A stretch of DNA of 64,000 nucleotides. It comes from Thraustochytrium sp. TN22 (taxonomy: Eukaryota > Sar > Bigyra > Thraustochytrida > Thraustochytriidae). Position numbers and translations under genes: made by a program. This document shows, piece by piece, positions 37,899 through 47,081 of the stretch. Location: contig JABLUY010000054.1 in the NCBI GenBank assembly GCA_013306675.1, positions 1-64,000 of the forward strand, read 5' to 3'. The first letter of the stretch is position 1; each line of letters opens with the position of its first letter. Under the pieces are notes generated by a model. It was not told the DNA's origin, made no database searches, and worked only from the letters and a program-made list of their open reading frames with translations.

Positions 37899-39278
37899 CT
37901 ACTCCGCAGCCATAAGCTCCTCGAGAGTGGCGAGCTGCGCTTCGAGATAGGTTTTGGCGAGAGGCAGCAAGTTGCCATCCGCAGCGCCCTCGTCGAGACG
38001 CGCCTGGAAGGGCTCCCGCGCCTTGGCGATGCACTCGCGAAGGTAAGCGCGGGCCTTCTCATTGTGGTCATCGGCAACGGCGGGAATGATAAAGGGCGGA
38101 GCGGTCTCCTCCTTGGGGTGCGCTTGATGTGCGCGCATGATCTGTGCGAGCTGGTCCTTGGTGGCCACGGCCAAGCGCGAGACCTGCATCGCGGAAGAGT
38201 CCGTGTCGTAGTTGAGCTGCATGCCGGAGTGCAGCCGGCAGGCATCGAGAATCTTGACTTTGAGAAGCAGCAGCGGGTCGTCGCCAGCCAGGCCGACCTC
38301 GGAGATGACTGCGTTGCTCTTGTTGGCGCCGGGCGGCATGCAAAAGCCCGCGTACACCAGCAGCGTGTCGTTGGGGCGAGGGCCGTAGTAGATGCGGAAC
38401 TCGTCGCCAGACGCGTAGGCGCGCATGGCCGGACACTTGAGCGTGTCGCTTGCCACGTCGTAGGTGGCGGTGGCGCGGCCCTCGTCGTGGTTGCACATGT
38501 CAAAGACCGGGATGAGCGCGAGCGCCTGCTGGTTCGGGTCATCCTCGGTGGGCAGCGGGTTCTGGCGCGTCATGGCCACCTGGAGCGCCCAGGCGAACTT
38601 GGCGTAGTTGAGCCCCTTCATCACGGGCTTGAGCCGCGCCTCCACGTGCGCGTAGTACATGAAGGCGTTGAGCGCGCGCTGCGCAGCCTGGCGGCCCGCC
38701 TCCGTGTCGCGCAGCGCGTTGATCTGCGCCGTAGTCCACGTCATGGGCAGGTTGTCGAAGGTGCGCGGCAGGATGTTAATGTATGGCCGGAAGAAGGACT
38801 CCTCGCCGCGCTCGTCCTCGTGCAGCAGCACGAGCGCCAGCGCCAGGCTCGGGACGCGCCGCACGAGGCCGTCCGTGCGCAGCAGCTGGCCCACGATGTT
38901 GCGCTTGGCCTCGGACCGCGCCGTCGCCTCCACCGTCATCATGAGCTTGCGCGGCACTGCAAAGGCCACCTCGTCTTCCTCCACTGCGCGCTTGCACACA
39001 ACGCCATTGCACCCGAGCGCGTCCACGTGCGCAAAATCCACCGCGTCCAGCTCGACGCCGTTGCTCTGCAGCCACGCCCGGAAAGCGTCCAGGCGCGCGG
39101 CTTCCTGCTCCTGCTTCTGCGCGTCGTCCAGCTTCTCCTCCTCCGCCGCGGGCTCCAGGTCGCTCAGCAGCTGCCTGCACAGGTCCAGGATGGCCAGCTT
39201 CTCCTCCCAGTCGGCCGTGCGCGCGCCGCGCCCGGCCTCGAACTGCAGCTTCGCGATCGCGCGCGTCACGTCCGCCAT
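37899..39278 (-). CDS. SET-domain methyltransferase, SETD3-like
   Basis: The protein has 459 residues. It belongs to the SETD3/Rubisco-LSMT class: a split SET domain at about 90-330 and a helical substrate-binding domain to the end. The segment AMTRQNPLPTEDDPNQQALA then LIPVFDMCNH closely resembles the SETD3 catalytic region, with the NH before the SAM pocket. The YYGPRPNDTLLVYAGF block supplies the usual late Tyr. SETD3 methylates a histidine of actin, and this gene is a good candidate for that role; lysine methylation as in plant LSMT is the alternative. The ATG at 39278 was chosen because the frame upstream lacks another ATG and turns low-complexity. There is no transit-like N-terminus, so it is probably cytosolic. 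It is divergent from the LarB gene. Confidence 0.85.
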   Translation of the reverse strand: MADVTRAIAKLQFEAGRGARTADWEEKLAILDLCRQLLSDLEPAAEEEKLDDAQKQEQEAARLDAFRAWLQSNGVELDAVDFAHVDALGCNGVVCKRAVEEDEVAFAVPRKLMMTVEATARSEAKRNIVGQLLRTDGLVRRVPSLALALVLLHEDERGEESFFRPYINILPRTFDNLPMTWTTAQINALRDTEAGRQAAQRALNAFMYYAHVEARLKPVMKGLNYAKFAWALQVAMTRQNPLPTEDDPNQQALALIPVFDMCNHDEGRATATYDVASDTLKCPAMRAYASGDEFRIYYGPRPNDTLLVYAGFCMPPGANKSNAVISEVGLAGDDPLLLLKVKILDACRLHSGMQLNYDTDSSAMQVSRLAVATKDQLAQIMRAHQAHPKEETAPPFIIPAVADDHNEKARAYLRECIAKAREPFQARLDEGAADGNLLPLAKTYLEAQLATLEELMAAE

Positions 39279-39519
39279 CCTGCCGCCGCCCGCGCCGCCC
39301 CGCGTTGCCGTTCTGCTGCGCCTTGCCGCCGCCGCGCGCTGTGCCGCTCTGCCGCTCGCACACCACCACGTCACCGACGAGGCCGTGCAAGCCGACTCGG
39401 AGGAGGCCGCCACGTTGGACTCGGAGCGCCGCCAGCATACCACCAACGTCCACGGCTTTCACTGCAGCCTGGGCGAGGAGGCAAGGGCGCTGCAGGCGCT
39501 GTGCAGGGACCCGGGCGGC

Positions 39520-40441
39520 ATGGCGGCGCGCGGCGCGCTGCGGCGCCTGCTGGCGGCCGTCGCAGCCGGCGAGGTGAGTGCAGCGACGGCGAGGCGTCGA
39601 GGCGACGGCGGCTGACCCTGGCGACGAGACGCACTGCGCGTTGCAATGCAATGCAATGTAATGCAATGCAATCCGACGCGACGCGACGCGACGCGATGCG
39701 GCGAAGCGCTCCGTGGCCGAGGCTGAAGTGGACCTGGCGGCGCAACTGGCCGTGGACCCGGTCGGCAGCTTCGCCAAGCTGGACGCGGCGCGAGAGCTGC
39801 GCACGGGCTTTCCAGAGGTGGTCTTCGGCCAGGGCAAGCTGCCCGAGCACGTCGTGGCCATCTTCCAGCGCGCACACGAGCGCGGCATGCCGCTCTTCGG
39901 CACCCGAATCGACGCAGACGTCGCCGCCCTACTCAAGGAGCGCATGCCGGACGACGGCTCGCTGCGTTACTTCGCCGAGGCGCGCATCGCCTCCGTGCAC
40001 GCCGAGCCGCCGCCCGCGCCCGCCGACGACAACTGGGACGTGAGCATCCTCACGGGTGGTACGGCCGACCTTTCGGTCGCCGAGGAGGCCGCTGTCACGC
40101 TCGAGCTCAACCATATTGCGCCGCGTCGTGTCTTCGACGTCGGCGTCGCTGGCATCGACCGCCTCCTGCGCCAGACTGACGTGCTGCGTAAATCCAAGGT
40201 CATCATCGCCGTGGCCGGCATGGAAGGGGCCCTGCCCAGCGTTGTGGCAGGCCTGGTAGATTGCCCCGTCGTTGCTGTGCCCACGAGCGTCGGCTACGGA
40301 GCATCCTTTCAGGGGCTTGTGCCCCTGCTTGCCATGCTCAATGGCTGCGCGCCCGGCGTTTCTGTGGTCAATATCGACAATGGCTTTGGCGCCGCTGCCG
40401 TAGCTCAGAAGATTCTCCGTCTGGCGCGACCTTTGGAATGA
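39520..40441 (+). CDS. larB: LarB-like NCAIR mutase (PurE)-related protein, two exons
   Basis: LarB in bacteria carboxylates nicotinate adenine dinucleotide in the first step of nickel-pincer cofactor synthesis. The C-terminal domain is highly typical: VIIAVAGMEGALPSVVAGLV, PVVAVPTSVGYGASFQGL, NGCAPGVSVVNIDNGFGAA. The main frame (to 40441) has no in-frame ATG near its start; only a GTG lies at 39713 after an upstream stop. An exon at 39520-39573 encodes MAARGALRRLLAAVAAGE, matching the usual LarB start (LL.AVA.GE), and is followed by a GTGAGT donor. With an acceptor at 39721 (phase 0) it joins AEVDLAAQLAV. The product has 257 residues, the normal LarB length. An acceptor at 39706 would add five residues. 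LarB-like proteins are known in plants and algae; the function there is unclear. Confidence 0.85.
39643..39672 (+). repeat. aatgc pentamer tract in the LarB intron
   Basis: Five to six tandem aatgc units, then an acgcg run to about 39695, fill the 3' half of the inferred intron. The low-complexity content fits non-coding sequence. Confidence 0.7.
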
Positions 40442-40478
40442 ACTTTGTCTTGGCACGTACATTTGCTTACTCCGTTGC

Positions 40479-42011
40479 TCACTCAAGCACGGACTCGTCG
40501 ACTATGAAGCTTGCAGGCTCAAGTTTTGCCGGTTGCGTCTGCTGCGTCTGCGTCTGCACCTGCATCTGCTGCTGCGTCTGCATCTGCGTCTGCTGCTGCT
40601 TGCAAGCCGGTGGTAGTGCGTACGGCAGACACGCGTAATCGGCCGCTGCATAGCGGCAAAAGGCTGCCTCGAGAGATGCAAAGTGCGCAGCGCGCACTTT
40701 TTGCGCGTGAAGCTTGTGCATCGTTCGCTTCTTGACATTGAGCGACCGCAAACCCTTGTGCGGCACCCCGAGAATGCTCTCGAGCTCAGCAAAGTCCTCA
40801 TCAATGTTCTCCATGCGGCCGATGAAGTCAAAACGGAGCATCGCGTCCGGTCCAGCCGGGCAACGCTGCGTCTTGAAGACCTGTGTGTACAAGTGGGAAG
40901 GCGTGAGCGAGTGGCTCGGGTGCTTGCCAAAGCGCACCATGTCGATAATCTGCATGGTGCGCGCTGGCTCGTTCTCCATTGTGCGGTTGACATCCTCAAA
41001 GGCGTAGTGCGCCGTCTTGTGCTTGACGACGTTCGGGTCGAGCCGGCGGTCGATCTCGGCCACCGCGCTGTAGAACACCGAGAGTGGGTCGCGCACAAAG
41101 GTGAACACAAAGTAGTCCGCCAGCTTCACGCCCGGGTCCACCATCTGGCGCTCCTCCAGATATGCCTGCAGATTGTGTGTCCCAACGGCGGTTGCGTTGA
41201 AGCGCGCGCGCATGGCCCAGTTCAATGCCTGCGAGGCGACCTTCATGTTGGGCACGTAGATTGCCTTGAGCCTCTCAGACACGAGCACCTGCGAGCCGCG
41301 GTCAAGCTCGGCCAGCTCGGTGTGTTGCTCATCCGACAGGCAGCGTGGCCGCGACCTGCTCCCAAGCGCGCCGTCCTCGGCGCGCCCGCTTGGCCCGGTG
41401 CGGAGAGAGATGCACGCAGGGCTACTGAAGGCCTTCAAGACCGCCACGGTGCGCTGCGACATGCGCGCCAGGTTTCGTGGAGGCACCTCGAAGACCTCGA
41501 TGGGCGCGAGCGCCCCCGGCGGCGGCTCCAGCGCACCTGGTGGCGTCTTGGATGCACGGCCCTTTCTTCTTCGCCGTGAGCCCATCAACGCGGTCTCCAT
41601 GGCGACTCCCCTGCTCGTCCCTGTTTCAATCTCTGCTAGTGGTGCCGTGGGCGGCGTTGTCGGCGGTCTCGTCGGCGGAGGCCTCGTTGGCGGCCCTTCT
41701 GCCGGCCATGTCGGCGGCTTGGTTGCTGGCGCTGTGAGACTCGGCGATGAATTTGATCCCCAGGCACCCTCGTGTGTCGGTGGCGGCGTCCGTGGCGGCG
41801 GGCTGATCCGCTTGACCTCTGGTGAGGCGCCTTGCGTGCAGGGCCCGGAGAGCGCTACAGCGCTGCCGTCGCAGGCCACGATCGGCGCAGCCGACTCCTC
41901 GAGCCCATCTCCGTCGCTAGTGCGCAAGCGGCCTTGCGCGAGCAGCGTGAGCACCACGCTCAGCGCGCAGCTCGCCAGCAGGAGCAGCAGCGCCCGCCGC
42001 GCGAGCGCCAT
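40479..42011 (-). CDS. carbohydrate sulfotransferase-like type II membrane protein
   Basis: The protein has 510 residues. A short cytoplasmic start and one N-terminal TM helix (ALLLLLASCALSVVLTLLA) indicate a Golgi type II protein. A Pro/Thr-rich stem of about 120 residues follows. The catalytic domain, about 245-480, carries the 5'-phosphosulfate loop near IYVPNMKVASQALNW (about 254) and the 3'-phosphate motif FTFVRDPLSVFYSAV (about 302), as in the sulfotransferase-2 family (CHST/HNK1ST). It would transfer sulfate from PAPS to a sugar chain, in line with sulfated polysaccharides in marine protists. The last 40 residues are Gln/Thr repeats. The ATG at 42011 has good context; the frame upstream has only a TTG. 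Its 3' end is 37 bases from the LarB stop. Confidence 0.82.
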   Translation of the reverse strand: MALARRALLLLLASCALSVVLTLLAQGRLRTSDGDGLEESAAPIVACDGSAVALSGPCTQGASPEVKRISPPPRTPPPTHEGAWGSNSSPSLTAPATKPPTWPAEGPPTRPPPTRPPTTPPTAPLAEIETGTSRGVAMETALMGSRRRRKGRASKTPPGALEPPPGALAPIEVFEVPPRNLARMSQRTVAVLKAFSSPACISLRTGPSGRAEDGALGSRSRPRCLSDEQHTELAELDRGSQVLVSERLKAIYVPNMKVASQALNWAMRARFNATAVGTHNLQAYLEERQMVDPGVKLADYFVFTFVRDPLSVFYSAVAEIDRRLDPNVVKHKTAHYAFEDVNRTMENEPARTMQIIDMVRFGKHPSHSLTPSHLYTQVFKTQRCPAGPDAMLRFDFIGRMENIDEDFAELESILGVPHKGLRSLNVKKRTMHKLHAQKVRAAHFASLEAAFCRYAAADYACLPYALPPACKQQQTQMQTQQQMQVQTQTQQTQPAKLEPASFIVDESVLE

Positions 42012-42220
42012 GGGCGCGCAGTAGTCGGCTCTGCTCGGATGTTGCGCAGCGCGCTTCAAGTTGACGGCGCTTGACGAGCTGAGACCCTGGTCGCTGGTCA
42101 GGTCACTCCACTCCGCCGGCGCCGAGACAGGAGGGGCACGCTGGATCGTTCGCTGGCAAGTTGGCTTGCTTATCTATCACTCACGTTGCAAGGCTGAGGA
42201 CATCCGTGGGCATCTCGAAG

Positions 42221-43323
42221 CTACGCTGAGTTGTCTTGGCCTCCTCTGCCGAACCCCGCAGATGCGCAGGTGTCCTGAAGGATGAAGACTTTGCGGTGTA
42301 CTGCTTCATGTCCTCGCCCTCGTTCTTCTAGCGCCCGTTCAACGTCAGGCTGTGCATGTCGCGATTTCGAAGTCAAAGCTGGGCAGCAGAGCGCCGAGGA
42401 CCATGCGTTGAGATTCGAAAGGCTCTGGACAAGAACACGGGCCTTCGTGTAGGTGCTTCGCCACACGTTGTGCCTGATGGGCCAGAAGTGGTGCGGGCTT
42501 GTCGCGAAGATGAAGCCCGCGTACTGCTCGTCGATCGGGGCCTTAAAATTCGAGGTCCTCTTGCACCACAACATCAGATGAAGCACGGGGCGCACTTTCG
42601 GATCTTTCGGCTGCGACCGAAGAGTGAATCTCGCGACCTTCTTGAACGTCTTCTTGAGCCCGATCCCTAGAATGACGTCCTCCGGCATGCCCGTCAAGCG
42701 GTCAAGGCGCTGTCTACCAGCTTCCTTCGGGACCTCGAGGGCATTTCACATGATATTGTAGCTTTCGGGCGGGCGTAGCAAGAGCCAAAACTGGACCAGC
42801 AGAAGGGTGTAGCCCATGAGACCAGCGTCACCCATGTTCCCGCGAATCTGATTGACTGGGCGGGCCGTACGAAGTCTAGCGTGTTCGCCTGGAAGTGCTT
42901 CACGAGAGCGCGTGGCCGCTTGTCCTGCGTGCTGTCTTTGCATTGGCCCGCGGACTCACGACGACGCATGACGGATGGGCGGTCGTCCTCGGACTGCTCA
43001 TCAGAGTACTTTTGCTTCATGTAGTGTGCAGCGTGCAGCATCGCCTTGAGCTTTGAGACACTCCGGCCCAGGCCGTGAATGCGAGACTCAGTGCTTCGCT
43101 GCGATCTGTGCCGCAGTACGCAATTAGAACGAGGAGGGCACCACGAGGGGCGATTTCCTCGTTGAGGTTTCATGTGAAGCCAAATGAAGCGTTCTTCGTC
43201 CTCCAGCGGTGCATGGACTCGTACTGCATCTTGGTCTTCGCACAGGTAGGCTCGCGAGAGAGGTGATCGTACGCCTCTTTTATAAAAACCACGGCTCCCA
43301 GGTTGCAGCCCTGGCGGCCTCAT
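42221..43323 (-). mobile_element. fossil coding remnant, possibly tyrosine-recombinase type
   Basis: Several protein-like pieces on the minus strand lie between the sulfotransferase and DPH5 genes. The base composition is more balanced than in host genes. One piece contains a hydrophobic helix ending LLLRPPES, which recalls the box with the first catalytic Arg of tyrosine recombinases; a neighbouring piece has a long basic stretch and aromatic residues. The element is broken, with at least two breaks, and no terminal repeats are visible. Family and age are uncertain. Confidence 0.3.
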
Positions 43324-43477
43324 TGCACTGGAGTGAGAGGCAAATTGCGCGAGATCGGCAAGAGCGAGAATTCCAATTGAGTGCCAGAACCCTACTCGTT
43401 ACTTCTTTACTTCTACACAACCGCTCCAGCACGCATCTCTACTCCGGGGCATCTTGCTTGCACACTCACACTCACAG

Positions 43478-44386
43478 TCAGGCATCAGACTGGTCGGAGT
43501 CCTCGGCGGCCTCGGCCGCAGCGAGGCGCTCGGCCTCGGCGGCGAGCTTCTCAGCGCCGGCCTTGAGCTGGGCCTCGGTGACGGCGTACAGAGCGAGCAT
43601 CTCCTCCTCGATGTGGTGGGTCTCGCCGACAATGACGAGCGAGTGCAGCGGGCCGCCAAAGTCGGCGGTGAGGAGCTGGTCCATGGTGCCAGCGATGATG
43701 CACTGCGAAGGCTGACCGACGCGCGCGACGCCGACGCAGCGCGTGTCGCGCGAGAGAAGACCCTCCTTGCGCACCTCCTCCTCAATGTAGAGGAGCTGGC
43801 CGAGCGCCTCGCGAATGGTCATGTACCGGGGCGGGTCGTAGACGAACTTGCCGGTGGTCTCGAGCTTCTCGATGTTGGGCTCCTTGACCTTAATGTCGAG
43901 CAGGCAGAGAGTGTGCAGCTTGGCCTTGGCGTTGACGGCAATCTTGTCGTAGAAGCTGTCCGGCTTCCAGTTGCCCTGGAAGAGCGGGATGGACACGGTT
44001 TGGCCAAAGTTGTAGAGCTGCAGGCCGCAGCTGCCGATGGCGTTCATGATGGACGCGTTGTGGATCACCTGTACCTTGATGCCCTTCTGCACCGCGCGCA
44101 GGTACATGTCGGTGTGCGTGGTGGCACCGAAGGGGTCGCCCACCACGAGAAGCGCCACATCCACGTCCTCCGCGCCGGCAAGGATCTCATCGGACCCGCT
44201 CTCCACCAGCTCGCGGTCCGCGAGCCGCACCTCCTTGCCGTAGTACGCCGCCAGCTTGTCCGCGTCCACCCCCAGAATGGACGTGTAGTGCTCCAAGAAG
44301 ACGCGCTCGCACCGCCGCACGGCCTCCAGTCCCTTGACGGTGATGTCCGTCTCGTCGCCGAGCCCGAGCCCGACGATGTACAGCAT
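43478..44386 (-). CDS. DPH5: diphthine methyl ester synthase
   Basis: SAM-dependent methyltransferase of the diphthamide pathway; it methylates the modified histidine of elongation factor 2. The protein has 302 residues. The N-terminus MLYIVGLGLGDETDITVKGL is nearly invariant in DPH5. LLVVGDPFGATTHTDMYLRA, VIHNASIMNAIGSCGLQLYN and SIPLFQGNWKPDSFYDKI follow, then YMTIREALGQLLYIE and GVARVGQPSQCIIAGT. The last 30 residues are an Ala/Glu-rich helix ending in Asp/Ser. The ATG at 44386 gives the conserved start exactly; the longer open frame upstream is Arg/Ala-rich. No intron. Its neighbours have no link to the pathway. Confidence 0.96.
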   Translation of the reverse strand: MLYIVGLGLGDETDITVKGLEAVRRCERVFLEHYTSILGVDADKLAAYYGKEVRLADRELVESGSDEILAGAEDVDVALLVVGDPFGATTHTDMYLRAVQKGIKVQVIHNASIMNAIGSCGLQLYNFGQTVSIPLFQGNWKPDSFYDKIAVNAKAKLHTLCLLDIKVKEPNIEKLETTGKFVYDPPRYMTIREALGQLLYIEEEVRKEGLLSRDTRCVGVARVGQPSQCIIAGTMDQLLTADFGGPLHSLVIVGETHHIEEEMLALYAVTEAQLKAGAEKLAAEAERLAAAEAAEDSDQSDA

Positions 44387-44948
44387 CTTGCCCGAGCTGC
44401 CTTGCGCTGCGCACCCCGCGCGGCGCCCTGCCCTGCTCTGTTCGCTCGTTTCTTTCGCTCCGCGCCTGGCTGCCAGCGCTCGTGCTCTGCTCCGCGCGGC
44501 CCGCTGGCCCCGCTGGCGCCAGTGGCCGTGGCGGCACGCGGGAAGCGCGCTGAGCTGCCTGCCTGCCACACGTTCTGATGTTGACGGTCAAACCCGACCT
44601 TGATGTCACTTACGCGGCGGCGGCGGGGCTGCCGGGGCCGGCCTCAGGCTGGCGGGTTCCGAGTCGGAGTCAGGCTCGTTGTGGGCGAGAATTTGCCTGT
44701 GAAGAGCGCTTCTTCACAGACTTGCGCGCGCAAGGAGAGATCCGACGACAACTTCACGTAGACCTGGACGACCCGTGCATACGCCACATCCGAGGTCAAC
44801 AGCCCGAGCACGCTCCACCAAGGCGAACAAGTTACGGCGCATGAAAGGGAACACACATGCGCACAGAGACACGGACAGATGCGAGAGATAGCAACAACAA
44901 AAGGGGCGCGTAAACCGCGAAGGGGCCGCACATGCGGGCCGCAAATGC
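44387..44948. other. intergenic between DPH5 and the K+ channel
   Basis: GC-rich DPH5 leader sequence runs up to about 44580, then more balanced sequence without a convincing frame. The duplicate of the channel 3' end follows. Confidence 0.55.
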
Positions 44949-45030
44949 GTGCCCTTCAGGCCATGCGGTTGCCGGTGATGGAGCGAAACCGAAAACCTTG
45001 GAGGTCTCCGGGGCGGCGAACTCGGCGTCA
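44949..45030 (-). pseudogene. diverged duplicate of the K+ channel gene's 3' end
   Basis: This copies 45038-45112 (the last codons and stop of the channel gene) with few changes and a 5-6 base insertion. Both contain cccttcaggccatgcggttg and ggaggtctccggggcggcga. It lies directly after the gene's stop. An additional weaker fragment (gggccgcacatgcggg) precedes it. It looks like a recent partial tandem duplication. Confidence 0.85.
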
Positions 45031-45044
45031 CATCTGCGGGCCCT

Positions 45045-46037
45045 TCAGGCCATGCGGTTGCCGATGATGGAGCCAAAAACCTTGGAGGTCTCCGGGGCGG
45101 CGAACTCGGCGTCAATGTCGTCCGGCGAGAGCTCCTTGAAGGCGGCGTCGAGGCGCACGAAGTCGTCGAGCGTGACCTTGTGCTCCTGCTCAAGGCGGTA
45201 CATGATAAACTCCATCTTGGTGAGCACCTCGATGAGGTCGCGCTTGGTGTAGTGCTGGATCACGTCGGTGGGAGAGACGTTCTTCATGGCGATGATGCCG
45301 ACGCGGGCGGACAGGTGCTCGCGGATGCGCTCCTGGCGGTCTTCGCGGGCCGCGCGCCACGCGATCTTGCGCGTCTCCAGCATGACGTCCATGAGGCTGC
45401 CGACCAGGCGCAGGAGCGCCAGCACACCGATGGTGACCCAGAAGATGGCGAAGAGGCGGCCCTCGTAGGTGCGCGGCGCCAGGTCACCGTAGCCCACGGT
45501 GGAAAGCGTGGTGACCGTGAAGTAGAGCGCGTTCACGGCCGAGTAGTCCTCCACCAGGACGAAGAAGAGCGTACTGATTAGCATGAGCACGAAGACGACG
45601 GCCACGTTGATGAGCAGCGTCTTGCGCGCGCGCGTCATGAACTTCTTGGTCTCTTCCAGGTTGCCCTCCTCCAGCTCGTTCACGTCGATGGCGAACATGA
45701 AGTCGGTCCACTCCAGGGCAATGCCGATCAGGACCAGGCTGATGAGGATGTAGATGGCCACGAACACCTTGGTGTCGTCGTTCGACGGCACCACATCACC
45801 GTAACCCACGGTCGACAGCGTCACCACGGCGAAGTAGAAGGCATCGTTGAAGGTCGTCTCAAACTCCTCGTCAAAGCCCTGGCTCTTGAAGTACGGGTTG
45901 ATGTACATGAAGATGACCGCACCCAACATCGCGTACAGCACCACGCCCAGGACGATGATGCACATCATCTTCATCTGGTCCCGCGTCGTCACCTTGGGCG
46001 TCCCGCCATAGCTCGACTTCTGGAACACGAACACCAT
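45045..46037 (-). CDS. two-pore-domain potassium channel (TPK-like)
   Basis: The protein has 330 residues. TM1 (about 26-46) is followed by a pore loop with the selectivity filter STVGYGD (about 72-78), TM2, a linker of about 40 residues, TM3, a second filter STVGYGD (about 175-181) and TM4. This TM-P-TM x2 plan is that of plant TPK/TWIK-like K+ channels. Both filters are perfect, so it should conduct K+. The C-terminal 110 residues are helical and charged. An EF-hand-like pattern there (LSPDDIDAEF) is weak, and I cannot claim Ca2+ binding. There is no signal peptide; location may be plasma membrane or vacuole. The ATG at 46037 is the first in the frame. The 3' coding end is duplicated just downstream. 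Confidence 0.92.
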   Translation of the reverse strand: MVFVFQKSSYGGTPKVTTRDQMKMMCIIVLGVVLYAMLGAVIFMYINPYFKSQGFDEEFETTFNDAFYFAVVTLSTVGYGDVVPSNDDTKVFVAIYILISLVLIGIALEWTDFMFAIDVNELEEGNLEETKKFMTRARKTLLINVAVVFVLMLISTLFFVLVEDYSAVNALYFTVTTLSTVGYGDLAPRTYEGRLFAIFWVTIGVLALLRLVGSLMDVMLETRKIAWRAAREDRQERIREHLSARVGIIAMKNVSPTDVIQHYTKRDLIEVLTKMEFIMYRLEQEHKVTLDDFVRLDAAFKELSPDDIDAEFAAPETSKVFGSIIGNRMA

Positions 46038-46186
46038 CCTGCACGCCGCCGCGCACGAGCTTCACGGGCTTCTCACCGCGTCGCCTCAATTCCCTGCCGC
46101 GCACGCGATGCCGATGCACGACCGCCGCCTCCGACGATGCCGCCGCCGACACCAGAGCACGGGCGCGCGCGGGGGAGGGGCGTCGC

Positions 46187-46217
<31 letters not shown>

Positions 46218-47081
46218 GAGCACGCGCAGAGCCCGAGCGCGCCGTCCGTCAGGGGTCTGTCTGTCTGCCGCGCGCACGCGTGCCAGCGCGCACACGCCGC
46301 CGCTGGCGCTCGCGCGGTACCACCCCGCCTCCGAGCGCGCCGAGCGGCGCCGAGCGAGCCCGCCGCGCTCGCGCCGCAGCCCGCGAGCGGCTGGCACAGG
46401 AGCCCGGCGGCAGCCAGCGGTAGCGGCAGCGGCGGCAGCGGCAGCAGCAGCGGCAGCGGCAGGTGCTGCGGGTGGGTGTCGTGCAGGTGGTGCAGGTCCA
46501 GCGCGCCGCGCGCGGCGAGGCTCCCGGCTCCGCTGCTATAGCTCTAGCTTAGTAGCGCCTTAGTAGCCAGCTGCCAGGAGACCGGAAGGTAAAGGAGGAG
46601 GAGGCTCGGCCTGGGCCCTGAGGAGGCCTGAGGAGGAGGAAGAGGAGGGGAGAGGAGGACAGAGACGGGCTCGCCGACTTGGACAAGTTGGACGCAACGC
46701 GTCCAGAGGACAAGGTGAACGAGCCCTGGGAGCCGAACAAGCCGCACAAGCCGCGAGTGGCAGCGTCTGAGGCGTGGCGATGAGCGCTCACAAGTCGACC
46801 TTTGACGATGATGGGCTCGTGGACCGTGACAATCTCGACAAAGCAGTTTTGAGCTCGGCGGGAATGGTGATGGTTGTAGGGTACCACCCTACCACTGCAC
46901 CCGGGCCTTGCAGTGGTAGCGCGCGGTCGAGTGCGCCAGCGGGTTCTGGTTTGGCTTTGGCGGTGAACGACACTCACTCACAAGTCGATCTCGACGACGA
47001 TAGACAGGCAGACAGCACGAGGTGGTGTTGGTATGATTTACGCCTTGCAAAACCGCAGCCTTGGAGTCAACGGTGTAGGGA
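46038..47081. other. intergenic region upstream of the K+ channel
   Basis: The part to 46545 is a GC-rich leader with gccgcc and ggcagc runs. Beyond that, minus-strand frames from 46549 are open but lack domain signal. A purine-rich ggaggagg segment lies at about 46585-46665. No gene is supported. Confidence 0.5.

Noticed and set aside
39713-39715. GTG as LarB start codon
   Set aside because: A small upstream exon with a consensus donor restores an ATG start and the family's normal N-terminus and length.
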